Below the pieces are notes generated by a model. It made no database searches. It was not told the DNA's origin and worked only from the letters and a program-made list of their open reading frames with translations. This document shows positions 53,233 through 61,880 of a DNA stretch of 64,000 nt, piece by piece. The position numbers and the translations under genes were made by a program. This DNA comes from Photorhabdus australis DSM 17609 (GTDB taxonomy: Bacteria; Pseudomonadota; Gammaproteobacteria; Enterobacterales; Enterobacteriaceae), in contig NZ_KL543987.1 of NCBI RefSeq assembly GCF_000711895.1, positions 28,972 through 92,971 on the forward strand, given 5' to 3'. The stretch's first letter is position 1; every line of letters begins with the position of its first letter.

Positions 53233-54660
53233 ATGAAGCGTTATGAACAATTTGCCCGGCAAATTCTTCAACATATTGAAGATGGTACCTGGCTGGTGGG
53301 AGATAAATTACCTTCACTGAGAGAGTCAGTGAAATTATCGGGTTTGAGTTTAATGACCGTTGTTCAATCTTATCAATTATTAGAGAGCCAGGGATGGATC
53401 ATTTCCCGTCCTCAATCGGGTTATTACGTCGCTAAACGTTTGCAATCCTTTGCCGCAGCAAAAGGAGGAAAGCGATTACATTTAAGTGAAAGCGTGGAAA
53501 TAAGCGCTTCTATTTTTGATGTATTACAGGCGTGCAAAGATCCTGCGATTATTCCCTTTGGTTCCGCATTTCCAGATCCATCCTTATTGATTCAGCCTAA
53601 ACTTTCCAAATCGTTAGCGGCAGTTGCAAGGCGAATAGCGCCGCATAGCTCTTTGGCGAATTTACCGCCGGGTAATGATAAATTACGCCGTAATATATCG
53701 CGCCGCTATGCAATGCATGGCATCCATGTTTCTCCTGAAGAAATTGTGATTACTGCAGGGGCGATGGAGTCACTGAGTTTCAGTTTACAGTCGGTTACAG
53801 AGCCGGGCGATTGGGTGGTCATTGAATCGCCGGCTTTCTACGGTGCTTTACAGGCAATTGAACGTCTACGCCTGAAAGCGGTGGCAATCAAAACTGATCC
53901 ACAAAATGGGATTGATTTGGATGCATTGGAAGAGATGGTGAAAAAATATCCAGTAAAAGCCTGTTGGTTAATGACTCACTTCCAGAATCCGCTCGGGGGA
54001 ACAATATCTGCTGAAAATAAATTACGGCTGGTGGATATTCTTAACAATAATCAGGTCGCGCTCATTGAAGATGATGTATACGGTGAACTCTATTTTGATC
54101 AGCAACGCCCCGTACCGGCAAAAGCGCTGGACAGTAAAAATAACTTTATGCATTGCTCCTCGTTTTCTAAATGCCTGGCGCCGGGATTTCGGGTGGGTTG
54201 GGTTGCAGCAGGAAAACATGCTAAGAAAATCCAGCAGTTACAAATGATGAGTACCGTTTCTGCCAGCATGCCGACGCAATTGGCAATTGCTGATTATCTT
54301 GCGGAAGGGGGATATGACAACCACTTACGCCGTCTTCGCCGTATATTGGAACAACGCCAGCACTTAATGCTACGGGCGATTGGTGACTATATGCCTGCTT
54401 CAGTAAAAGTGAATTGCCCTAAAGGCGGTTATTTTCTTTGGTTGGAATTTGAGCCTTTATTTAGTGCGCAGCGGCTTTATCAGCTGGCATTGGCGGAAGG
54501 GATCAGTATTGCGCCTGGCAGCATGTTTTGTACCAGTGAACAATTTAACCATGCATTTCGTCTTAATGCCTCTTTTGATTGGGATGATAAAATGGAACGA
54601 GCCGTGCAGACTTTAGGTCGACTTTGTCATATTTTACTGTCTGAACGCGGAAAAATATAA
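53233..54660 (+). CDS. MocR-family (GntR + aminotransferase-like) regulator
   Basis: 475 residues from ATG 53233, with GAGGAG upstream; a TTG one codon earlier is possible. Winged helix at 1-70 (LPSLRESVKLSGLSLMTVVQ). Type I aminotransferase domain from about 95: ITAGAMESLSFSLQSVTEPG, LIEDDVYGELYF and the PLP lysine in SSFSKCLAPGFRVGW near 318. Close in layout to E. coli YdcR. Binds PLP as a co-effector rather than acting as a transaminase. Divergent from the cio operon, its likeliest target along with its own promoter. Confidence 0.9.
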   Translation: MKRYEQFARQILQHIEDGTWLVGDKLPSLRESVKLSGLSLMTVVQSYQLLESQGWIISRPQSGYYVAKRLQSFAAAKGGKRLHLSESVEISASIFDVLQACKDPAIIPFGSAFPDPSLLIQPKLSKSLAAVARRIAPHSSLANLPPGNDKLRRNISRRYAMHGIHVSPEEIVITAGAMESLSFSLQSVTEPGDWVVIESPAFYGALQAIERLRLKAVAIKTDPQNGIDLDALEEMVKKYPVKACWLMTHFQNPLGGTISAENKLRLVDILNNNQVALIEDDVYGELYFDQQRPVPAKALDSKNNFMHCSSFSKCLAPGFRVGWVAAGKHAKKIQQLQMMSTVSASMPTQLAIADYLAEGGYDNHLRRLRRILEQRQHLMLRAIGDYMPASVKVNCPKGGYFLWLEFEPLFSAQRLYQLALAEGISIAPGSMFCTSEQFNHAFRLNASFDWDDKMERAVQTLGRLCHILLSERGKI

Positions 54661-54833
54661 TGATGTGGGTTGTGGGAAATTCCGCTCTATTAATTGATTG
54701 GTAATATTATAGGTAAGAGTAAATACATCTGGAGTGTTTAAATAAGAAAAATCAGGGATATTTGATTGACATGTCTTATTTTAGTGCTTATCGTGGATAT
54801 ACATTAGGTATATCCCAAAATGAGGAAAATTTT

Positions 54834-55064
54834 ATGGTGCAAACAACGATATTTAAAAGCAACCGTTCTCAGGCGGTTCGACTTCCTAAAGCTGTCGCTT
54901 TTCCGGAAGATGTGAAGCAGGTTGATATAATTGCTGTAGGCCGTACTCGCATAATCACTCCGGTTGATGAGTCTTGGGATAGCTGGTTTGATGGTCCTGG
55001 TGTTACGGACGATTTTATGGCAGAACGCGATCAACCGTCAGTACAAGAGCGTGAGGGGTTCTGA
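54834..55064 (+). CDS. vapB: VapB-type antitoxin
   Basis: 76 residues from ATG 54834 with GAGGA 7 nt upstream; the longer frame from 54762 lacks family similarity. The N-terminal MVQTTIFKSNRSQAVRLPKA forms the AbrB/MazE-type swapped-hairpin fold of VagC/VapB proteins, and the acidic C-terminal tail (DDFMAERDQPSVQEREGF) would wrap VapC. Its stop overlaps the vapC start, the standard arrangement for VapBC. Autorepressing operon by family. Confidence 0.93.
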   Translation: MVQTTIFKSNRSQAVRLPKAVAFPEDVKQVDIIAVGRTRIITPVDESWDSWFDGPGVTDDFMAERDQPSVQEREGF

Positions 55065-55465
55065 TGCTGAAATACATGCTTGATACTTGTATTTGCATCT
55101 ACACACTTAAGAACCGACCCCAGAGAGTGCGCAAAACTTTTCAGTTCTATCACGACCAGTTGTGTATTAGCACTGTGACATTGATGGAACTGATTAAAGG
55201 TGCAGAGAAATCGGGAAATCCAAAAGCTAATATGATGGTACTTGAGGGATTCGTTGCTAGATTGGCGGTTTTGGATTTCGACAGTAAGGCTGCTGTACAT
55301 GCCGGTCAGATTATTGCAGAACTCGAGCGGAGTGGTTTACGCATCGGGGCTTATGATAATCAAATAGCAGGGCACGCAAGAAGCCAGGGATTGATTATTG
55401 TAACCAATAATGTGCGAGAATTTGAACGGGTTGCTGGTCTTCGTGTTGAGAACTGGATCAACTGA
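55064..55465 (+). CDS. vapC: VapC-type PIN-domain ribonuclease toxin
   Basis: 133 residues. PIN-domain acidic residues are in place: KYMLDTCICIYTLKNRP (Asp7), STVTLMELIKGAEKS (Glu43), and GAYDNQIAGHARSQG followed by IVTNNVREFERV. In enterobacteria VapC homologues of this group cleave initiator tRNA in the anticodon loop. The start overlaps vapB. The pair stands alone between core and lineage-specific genes. Confidence 0.94.
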   Translation: MLKYMLDTCICIYTLKNRPQRVRKTFQFYHDQLCISTVTLMELIKGAEKSGNPKANMMVLEGFVARLAVLDFDSKAAVHAGQIIAELERSGLRIGAYDNQIAGHARSQGLIIVTNNVREFERVAGLRVENWIN

Positions 55466-55557
55466 AAGTAATTACATCAGTTTATTGCCTGTTTAATGAA
55501 GCGGATGGTGTCCACCTCACGCTTTTGCAGACACCATTTTAGGATTATTTCACCGCA

Positions 55558-56400
55558 TTATTCTATACAAAACGCTCTTACATTACTGCCTTGTTTTCTC
55601 CGGGTGGTCATACTGTTAATCCAATCTTCTAATGATACCTTCTGCGCTTTCTCGAATGCAGATCTTACATTTACCCATGATTCGTATCGTAGATTATATT
55701 CTGCTTGTGGCAACAGGTAGCTGGATTTGAATTCGATAATGCCTTTATCATTTGGGGCAGCGGAAATTGCAAATTCAGACCAATATAAGAAGACTGACAC
55801 ACCACCTCTTGGTGAGGTAGCCAGAACACTTTGTACGAAATTGGATTGAGTTTGCCTTTTACCTGCATAGGATAATGCAGCGATAGCGAGTTGTCTCAGC
55901 GGGATTTTCATCTGCTCTTTCTCTTGAGGAGATAATCCTAAGAAGTTTTCCAGGAAAGAGTTGATCAAAACATCCGCATCATGGCTTTTTTGGATAACGT
56001 TTTGTACGCTTGTTGACAGTAAAGAAAGGAACGGAACACCAGATAATTCTGCGGTAAATGAGAAGAAATTCTTTTTATTACCCTGGCCTTGAGGATCTAA
56101 AGGATTATAGCCGGAGACGGCACGGGCCATATTAATAACGGTTTGTAAGCCTTCGGTAATGCTTAGCGGAGCTCTGGATGATGAGGAAGAATCTCTCTCA
56201 AGTTGTGTATAACTTCCTGTCGCTGCACCATTAGCTGGACTTTGTACATCAGAATAATCTCCAGCATCAGAATAACCCATAAGAATATTGTCTGAACGTT
56301 CCCAATCTTTAAGAAGCCTTGTTCCTCCGTTCTCAATATGTTCTATCCACTCTTTCGCTTTTTTAACTTCATAATCAGGATTATTTAAGATATTTTCCAT
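55558..56400 (-). CDS. Unknown protein, paralogue A of a tandem pair
   Basis: 280 residues, not recognised. AAGGAT precedes the ATG. No signal peptide, membrane helix or Cys motif. N-terminal NPDYEVKKAKEWIEHIENGG, central ITEGLQTVINMARAVSGYNP, LDPQGQG, FLSLLSTSVQNVIQKSHDAD, and a predicted beta-rich C-terminus (VSVFLYWSEFAISAAPNDKG, YLLPQAEYNLRYESWVNV). It aligns with paralogue B (57684-56878) along its whole length at roughly half identity. Soluble, accessory and lineage-specific by context; a role in the insect or nematode host is possible but not shown. Confidence 0.75.
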   Translation of the reverse strand: MENILNNPDYEVKKAKEWIEHIENGGTRLLKDWERSDNILMGYSDAGDYSDVQSPANGAATGSYTQLERDSSSSSRAPLSITEGLQTVINMARAVSGYNPLDPQGQGNKKNFFSFTAELSGVPFLSLLSTSVQNVIQKSHDADVLINSFLENFLGLSPQEKEQMKIPLRQLAIAALSYAGKRQTQSNFVQSVLATSPRGGVSVFLYWSEFAISAAPNDKGIIEFKSSYLLPQAEYNLRYESWVNVRSAFEKAQKVSLEDWINSMTTRRKQGSNVRAFCIE

Positions 56401-56877
56401 GATTTTTATCCTTAATAGATTTATTAAACCAGATATTGAATGTTATGGTATTGTTGTAAATAGGGAGTAGGGTTAATCCCTATTTTTAACAATTCGATTA
56501 CTTAGTAATTATGTATTTAATATTATTGGCTTTATTTTTCTGTCTTAGTGATTTCCTCCGAAAAACATTCTTATTTTTAAACTTGTATTAATAGATTCTA
56601 AATTACTAATAGATAAATTTTTATATGGATCAATTATATTCATAAGTAAAATTTTTTCACTATTAAATATTGAGTATGGATAGATTGTAATTTAACTTAT
56701 TCTTCACATGTAAATGGTTATTCATGTGACGTTTTCATATTGGTATAAAATATTTCTTATGAAATTAATCTATATTAAATTTATATTTATGGGTAATTTA
56801 TTTTTTATACTTAAATAATATATGGGGATCGATGTCATTGATATAGAACAATTAATTTATTTAGTATGATATTTATT
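56401..56877. other. Very AT-rich gap between the paralogue pair
   Basis: About 480 bp with dense stops in all frames and no structure worth naming. It should contain the promoter of paralogue A. Confidence 0.4.
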
Positions 56878-57684
56878 TCATGTTTTTACCTTAGTTGTCA
56901 TATAGTCAATCAGGCATTCTATGGTTGTTTTATTTTCTTTACTAAATATTGGTCTTACAGTTTCCCATGATGCCTGACTGAGATTATATTCTGCTTGCGA
57001 CAGCGTATAATTGGATGTGAATTTAATAGTACCTTTGTTATTGACTTTTTTGATTGTCAGTACAGAGGAATACAATAAGAGTGATACGCTGGTGGGTGAT
57101 TTACTAAGCACATATTGTACAAAATTAGATTGTTTCTCTTTTTCATCAGCATAGGATAGAGCGGCGCGAATCAGCTCTTTTAGATAGAGTTTGATTGTAA
57201 TTTTATCTTCGGGAGATAACCCTCGAAAGGCGTCGACAAAAGAATCAATCAGGACATCAGTATCATGGCTTTGTTGAATAATAATCTTTGTGTCTGACCA
57301 CAATAAAGAGAGGAATGGCACTTTTTCTATTTCATCAGTAAACGCGATAAATTTTTCAGCATTGCCATTACCTTCCGGGTCTAAAGGATCATAACCTGAA
57401 GCTAACCGACATAAGTTAATAATAGTTTGCATACCTTCAGTGATGCTAACGGGATATTTACATGATGTGGCAAATTTCTTGGCAAATACAGCATATTTAT
57501 CGGTTACTGCGATATTTGCGGGGCTCTGTACGTTAGAAAGATTCTCAATTTTTGAGAAGTGAATAAAACCATTATCTGAATTTTCCCATGTCTTAAGATA
57601 TCTTCTTTCTTTGAGTTTTATGTATTCTATCCATTCTTGTGCTTTTCTAAGTTCATGGTCAGAGTTGGTTAATATATCTTTCAT
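56878..57684 (-). CDS. Unknown protein, paralogue B of a tandem pair
   Basis: 268 residues from ATG 57684, preceded by GAGGGA 8 nt upstream; the frame also opens five codons earlier. Shared blocks with paralogue A: NSDHELRKAQEWIEYIKLKE, ITEGMQTIINLCRLASGYDP, LDPEGNG, FLSLLWSDTKIIIQQSHDTD and YTLSQAEYNLSQASWETV. The central N-terminal region (DSSSSS of A) differs most. Same orientation with long AT-rich spacers, so each is probably transcribed on its own. Function unknown. Confidence 0.75.
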   Translation of the reverse strand: MKDILTNSDHELRKAQEWIEYIKLKERRYLKTWENSDNGFIHFSKIENLSNVQSPANIAVTDKYAVFAKKFATSCKYPVSITEGMQTIINLCRLASGYDPLDPEGNGNAEKFIAFTDEIEKVPFLSLLWSDTKIIIQQSHDTDVLIDSFVDAFRGLSPEDKITIKLYLKELIRAALSYADEKEKQSNFVQYVLSKSPTSVSLLLYSSVLTIKKVNNKGTIKFTSNYTLSQAEYNLSQASWETVRPIFSKENKTTIECLIDYMTTKVKT

Positions 57685-57699
57685 AATTATTTCCCTCAT

Positions 57700-58368
57700 G
57701 GATTTATTAGATAAACTATTAATTTTTTACCCAATATGAATTAAGGAACTATAATTTATTTTATATCAATGATATATGGTTTCATTGTATGTAATGAATA
57801 TATTTTTCTGAAAAATAAAAATATTTGGACAATGGATTAGAATTATATATCCAATATCTTAATAATAGTGTAAAAATGGAGTATGTAAAGTCTATTATCG
57901 TAAAAATTGTTTTTTGTTATTATTTATTGAATAATTCAATATTATATTGTTCAGAGGTGTATTTATTATCTTATAATAATGAAACTATTATCAATTAATT
58001 ATTGGTTGATTTGTTTTTTACTGATATTTATCTTAAATAAATAATTGTAAATAAAAATCATCATTAATTATGGTGGGTTATTGGTTAATAATATTTTCGT
58101 AAAATATATTTTACTTGTTCTGATGGAATGGGGTTTTATAAAGTTAAATATAAGAAAAGAATACATTAATAAAGTGATTTTTTATTGGATAGTGAAAACT
58201 TGTATAGCGGGTGAATATAATAATGAAATCTTAAGGACGGGTATTAATTAAGAGGAATTTAGTGATAAATAGGAAATTATTTCAATTTTTCTCACGAGTT
58301 TCAGAGCCTTCTGTTGTTACAGAAGGCTTTGGATTAAATTTGAGGCTAGTTAGAAATGGAGCAGGCAA
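57700..58368. other. AT-rich gap with a hairpin near ychF
   Basis: No gene. AGCCTTCTG (58305-58313) and CAGAAGGCT (58320-58328) form a hairpin about 40 bp beyond the ychF stop, probably its terminator, although the U-tract is poor. Confidence 0.55.
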
Positions 58369-59460
58369 TTAAACATTAAACAAGAAATTCATTACATCGC
58401 CATCTTTAACGATATAGTCTTTACCTTCTGAACGCATTTTACCGGCCTCTTTGGCGCCTTGTTCGCCTTTGTAAGCAATGAAATCGTCAAAAGCGATGGT
58501 TTGTGCACGGATAAAACCTTTTTCGAAATCAGTATGGATCTTACCGGCTGCTTGTGGGGCGGTTGCGCCGACGGGGATTGTCCATGCCCGGACTTCTTTC
58601 ACGCCGGCGGTGAAGTAAGTTTGCAGATTCAATAACTGATAGCCTGCGCGGATAACGCGATTTAAACCGGGTTCTTCCAGACCAAGCTCAGCCATAAATT
58701 CTTCGCGTTCATCATCTTCCAGCTCCGCAATATCAGCTTCTACCGCAGCACAAACCGGTACAACCACGGAACCCTCTTGTGCAGCAATTGCACGAACAGC
58801 ATCCAAATACGGGTTGTTTTCGAAACCATCTTCGTTGACGTTAGCGATGTACATAGTAGGTTTTAAGGTCAGGAAACTCAGGTAACGGACAGCAGCTTTC
58901 TCTTCGCTACTGAGATCCAATGCTCGCAACATACCAGCTTGTTCCAGATGAGGCAGACATTTTTCCAGCACCTCTAATTCTGCTTTGGCATCTTTATCAC
59001 CACCCTTAGCTTTTTTCTGGACGCGATGAATAGCTCGCTCACAAGTGTCCAGATCGGAAAGGGCTAATTCAGTATTGATAATCTCAATATCAGCAGCAGG
59101 GTCAACCTGACCGGAAACGTGAATGATATTGTCGTTGACAAAACAGCGCACAACATGGCCGATAGCTTCCGTTTCGCGAATGTTGGTTAGAAATTGGTTA
59201 CCCAGACCTTCACCTTTTGATGCACCTTTCACCAAACCTGCAATATCCACGAATTCCATTGTGGTCGGTAAAATTCGCTGAGGTTTTACAATTTCAGCCA
59301 GTTGCTCAAGCCGTGGATCTGGCATAGGTACTACACCAGTATTTGGCTCGATGGTGCAGAACGGGAAGTTTGCTGCTTCGATACCTGCTTTGGTCAGTGC
59401 ATTGAATAATGTTGATTTCCCGACGTTAGGCAGGCCAACGATACCGCATTTGAATCCCAT
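58369..59460 (-). CDS. ychF: Ribosome-binding ATPase/GTPase YchF
   Basis: 363 residues, exactly the conserved length. OBG-type P-loop protein: G1 [15 protein letters not shown] at 9-23, G3 [10 protein letters not shown] near 73, then the helical insert and the C-terminal TGS domain ([36 protein letters not shown]). The family prefers ATP and binds ribosomes. Downstream of pth in the same direction, the standard pth-ychF order. Confidence 0.98.
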   Translation of the reverse strand: MGFKCGIVGLPNVGKSTLFNALTKAGIEAANFPFCTIEPNTGVVPMPDPRLEQLAEIVKPQRILPTTMEFVDIAGLVKGASKGEGLGNQFLTNIRETEAIGHVVRCFVNDNIIHVSGQVDPAADIEIINTELALSDLDTCERAIHRVQKKAKGGDKDAKAELEVLEKCLPHLEQAGMLRALDLSSEEKAAVRYLSFLTLKPTMYIANVNEDGFENNPYLDAVRAIAAQEGSVVVPVCAAVEADIAELEDDEREEFMAELGLEEPGLNRVIRAGYQLLNLQTYFTAGVKEVRAWTIPVGATAPQAAGKIHTDFEKGFIRAQTIAFDDFIAYKGEQGAKEAGKMRSEGKDYIVKDGDVMNFLFNV

Positions 59461-59596
59461 AAATTTTCACCTTAAATTACTTATAAATCAAAAGGCTGCA
59501 TGAGCCTTTGTGATGAATCAGAAAAAAATTGGCGCCATTATACACGGAATGACGAGCTATCACGATCTTGCAAACAGGATTTATCTATTTTGTGCA

Positions 59597-60187
59597 TTAG
59601 GCACTGGCTTTGAAACCATGTAACCGATTGATTGCCTTATCCATATCTTGCTTTATCAGGATGTCAGTACAGCGCAGTGCTTCATCAATCGCATCATCGA
59701 TCAGCTTTTGTTCATTGGCTGAGGGTTTTCCCAGTACAAAGCCAACAACTTTATTTTTATCACCAGGATGACCGATACCAATTCGTAAGCGATAAAAATT
59801 AGGGTTATTGCCAAATTTATTTTGAATATCTTTCAAGCCATTATGGCCGCCATGACTTCCGCCCAGTTTCATTTTTGCCACCCCGGGCGGTAAATCCAGT
59901 TCATCATGGGCCACCAGAATTTCATCTGGTTGGATACGATAAAAAGAAGCAAGGGCCGCGACAGATTTACCACTGAGGTTCATAAATGTCGTAGGGACCA
60001 GCAGACGAATGTCATGACCACATATATTGATCCGGGCGGTATAACCGAAAAATTTACTCTCTTCTTTCAGTGACTGATTGTGGCTCTGTGCTAGCAGGTC
60101 AACATACCAGGCTCCGGCGTTGTGTCTGGTTTGAGCATATTCAGCACCGGGATTAGCCAGACCGACGATTAATTTTATGTTACTCAC
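59597..60187 (-). CDS. pth: Peptidyl-tRNA hydrolase
   Basis: 196 residues. Recycles peptidyl-tRNA by cleaving the peptide ester. Catalytic His in [17 protein letters not shown] (near 20), the conserved [31 protein letters not shown] and NGLKDI, and [12 protein letters not shown]. Complete. About 135 bp lie between its stop and the ychF start. Essential core gene. Confidence 0.98.
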   Translation of the reverse strand: MSNIKLIVGLANPGAEYAQTRHNAGAWYVDLLAQSHNQSLKEESKFFGYTARINICGHDIRLLVPTTFMNLSGKSVAALASFYRIQPDEILVAHDELDLPPGVAKMKLGGSHGGHNGLKDIQNKFGNNPNFYRLRIGIGHPGDKNKVVGFVLGKPSANEQKLIDDAIDEALRCTDILIKQDMDKAINRLHGFKASA

Positions 60188-60580
60188 TATTTCTCTTCAC
60201 TTTTGGCAGTAAAACAAAAAGAAGGGTAGTTTACCTGCCGGGTGCGACGAGTACAAAGTTCGATTTGGTTGCTCTTCCTTTAAGTGATTACTGGTGATTA
60301 TTGATCGATGAGACATTTTTAAATATTTTCGTGAGGGTAATGAATGAAAAAGCGTTATTTCCATATATTGAATGAAAATATTTTTGATATATGTCTGGTT
60401 TCGAGGTATTTGGTTTTTCATTGCTATCAATTATAAAAAATAGTGGTCAATTTAAGTTGCAACAATTTCCATTATTATTTTTCTAAGCTAAACTAGATTG
60501 TAAATAAATTATAGAAAATTACTTTACAAAAATTCAATATATTGATCGTAAAATGACGTTATTTAATTTCAGGAGGATAT
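60188..60580. other. Divergent regulatory gap between pth and tail-fibre gene
   Basis: About 390 bp, AT-rich. I call no gene on either strand. A very strong AGGAGG lies 6 nt before the next ATG, showing that the orphan fibre gene has retained a good ribosome site. Confidence 0.45.
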
Positions 60581-61609
60581 ATGAGTCAAAAAAATGATTT
60601 TAAGGCTTTTTCTATTAGTAATAATGCCAATGTGGTGAGCCAGGAAAAGTATGAAGAGAGCCAGAGTTTGAATACTGGGTTCCCACCGGATAATATTACG
60701 GTTCATTTGCTTAATAAGGTATTGCGTCAATCGTCGACAATAGCATCTGTTGTGGCTAATTTTATTGCGACATATTCCGGTAATGATGTTTTGGACGATG
60801 GGAATATGGTTAAACTCTCTGACCAATTAAATAGAGCATTAGGACAAAAAATTGTAACAGATGTAAAAAATATCGATTTAGAATTTATTAGTACAAAGCC
60901 GGTTGTGGTTGGGAATAATACCGCTTCTACAATCGATAATTATGATAATATTCCTCAAAATTCGACATATTTTGCATATCCAGCAGGATTAAACGGCCCG
61001 GGTGTGTATGGTCCAGGAATTAGATTTTCAGGGGGATATGGAACTTTTAAGAACTATGAACTAATGATTCAAGCCACATACTTGCCAAAGAGCGAATTAT
61101 ACTATAGAGCACACAATGGTGACGGTAACATTCAGAAGTGGAATCCCTGGTACAAAGTTTGGTCAACAAGCAATGCTAAATCGGATACTAACGGCAACCT
61201 TAAAGTTTCCAGTCCAGTTGTAGATATTCATCCAGACGGAACTTACGAGCTAACTCGTGAAGCGGAAGGCGTGACAGTCGAGCGGATAGCGACAGGGAAA
61301 TATCGCATCAGAGGCTGTAATGGTTTTGCAAAAGATGGAGCATGGGGAATTCATGGCGGCACTATCGTTCCGGCAGACAGCAATGGATTAAATCTGATTT
61401 GGGTTTGTGAATCGGTCGATTCATCCAGCGGTGATATAACCATCGAATGCTATCATCGTCAAAATAAAGATGCGCCGATATTTGCTCAAAATAAGCGTGT
61501 TAAGGGTGTCAATGATCACGGGGAAGTGATTTATTACCATGATGGTGAACTATGTGATATCCCTGATGGACGAGTGATTAATGTTAGAGTGCAACTACCT
61601 GAAAAATAA
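60581..61609 (+). CDS. Orphan phage tail-fibre-like protein
   Basis: 342 residues. The N-terminus (FKAFSISNNANVVSQEKYEE, LNTGFPPDNITVHLLNKVLR, VVANFIATYSGNDVLDDGNM) is the baseplate-proximal part of fibres in Photorhabdus/Xenorhabdus phages and tailocins. The middle (YGPGIRFSGGYGTF, WNPWYKVWSTSNAKSDTNGN) is a fibre repeat. The C-terminus (VVDIHPDGTYELTREAEGVT, YRIRGCNGFAKDGAWGIHGG) is a widespread tip module. No other phage gene is adjacent. It has AGGAGG before the ATG and a terminator after it, so it is a self-contained expressed unit. Confidence 0.82.
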   Translation: MSQKNDFKAFSISNNANVVSQEKYEESQSLNTGFPPDNITVHLLNKVLRQSSTIASVVANFIATYSGNDVLDDGNMVKLSDQLNRALGQKIVTDVKNIDLEFISTKPVVVGNNTASTIDNYDNIPQNSTYFAYPAGLNGPGVYGPGIRFSGGYGTFKNYELMIQATYLPKSELYYRAHNGDGNIQKWNPWYKVWSTSNAKSDTNGNLKVSSPVVDIHPDGTYELTREAEGVTVERIATGKYRIRGCNGFAKDGAWGIHGGTIVPADSNGLNLIWVCESVDSSSGDITIECYHRQNKDAPIFAQNKRVKGVNDHGEVIYYHDGELCDIPDGRVINVRVQLPEK

Positions 61610-61646
61610 CAATAATTGAGTGTGAAATCATTATTATAATAAGTGG

Positions 61647-61682
61647 AAAACCCGTTGAAATATTTGTACAACGGGTTTTTTT
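61647..61682 (+). terminator. Intrinsic terminator after the fibre gene
   Basis: AAAACCCGTTG (61647-61657) pairs with CAACGGGTTTT (61669-61679), followed by a T run. A textbook signal 38 bp after the stop. Confidence 0.9.
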
Positions 61683-61880
61683 CTTATATTTTGACAAAAA
61701 AATGGTGTAAAAAATTAATACTGTTCTGGGAAATAAAATAGTTTGTGGTAGTTTTCGCTAAGTGATTACTAATGGTTATCGGCTGATAATTTATTTTCAT
61801 TATACAAAATTATAAAAAGTCATTTAATGTGCTCAGTAGCTATAACTCAATATAATGGCAACAACTTTATGGTATTACTG

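Noticed and set aside
60197-60430. 77-aa minus-strand ORF upstream of pth
   Set aside because: Low-complexity composition, no ribosome site and no recognisable motif; it covers the pth promoter region.
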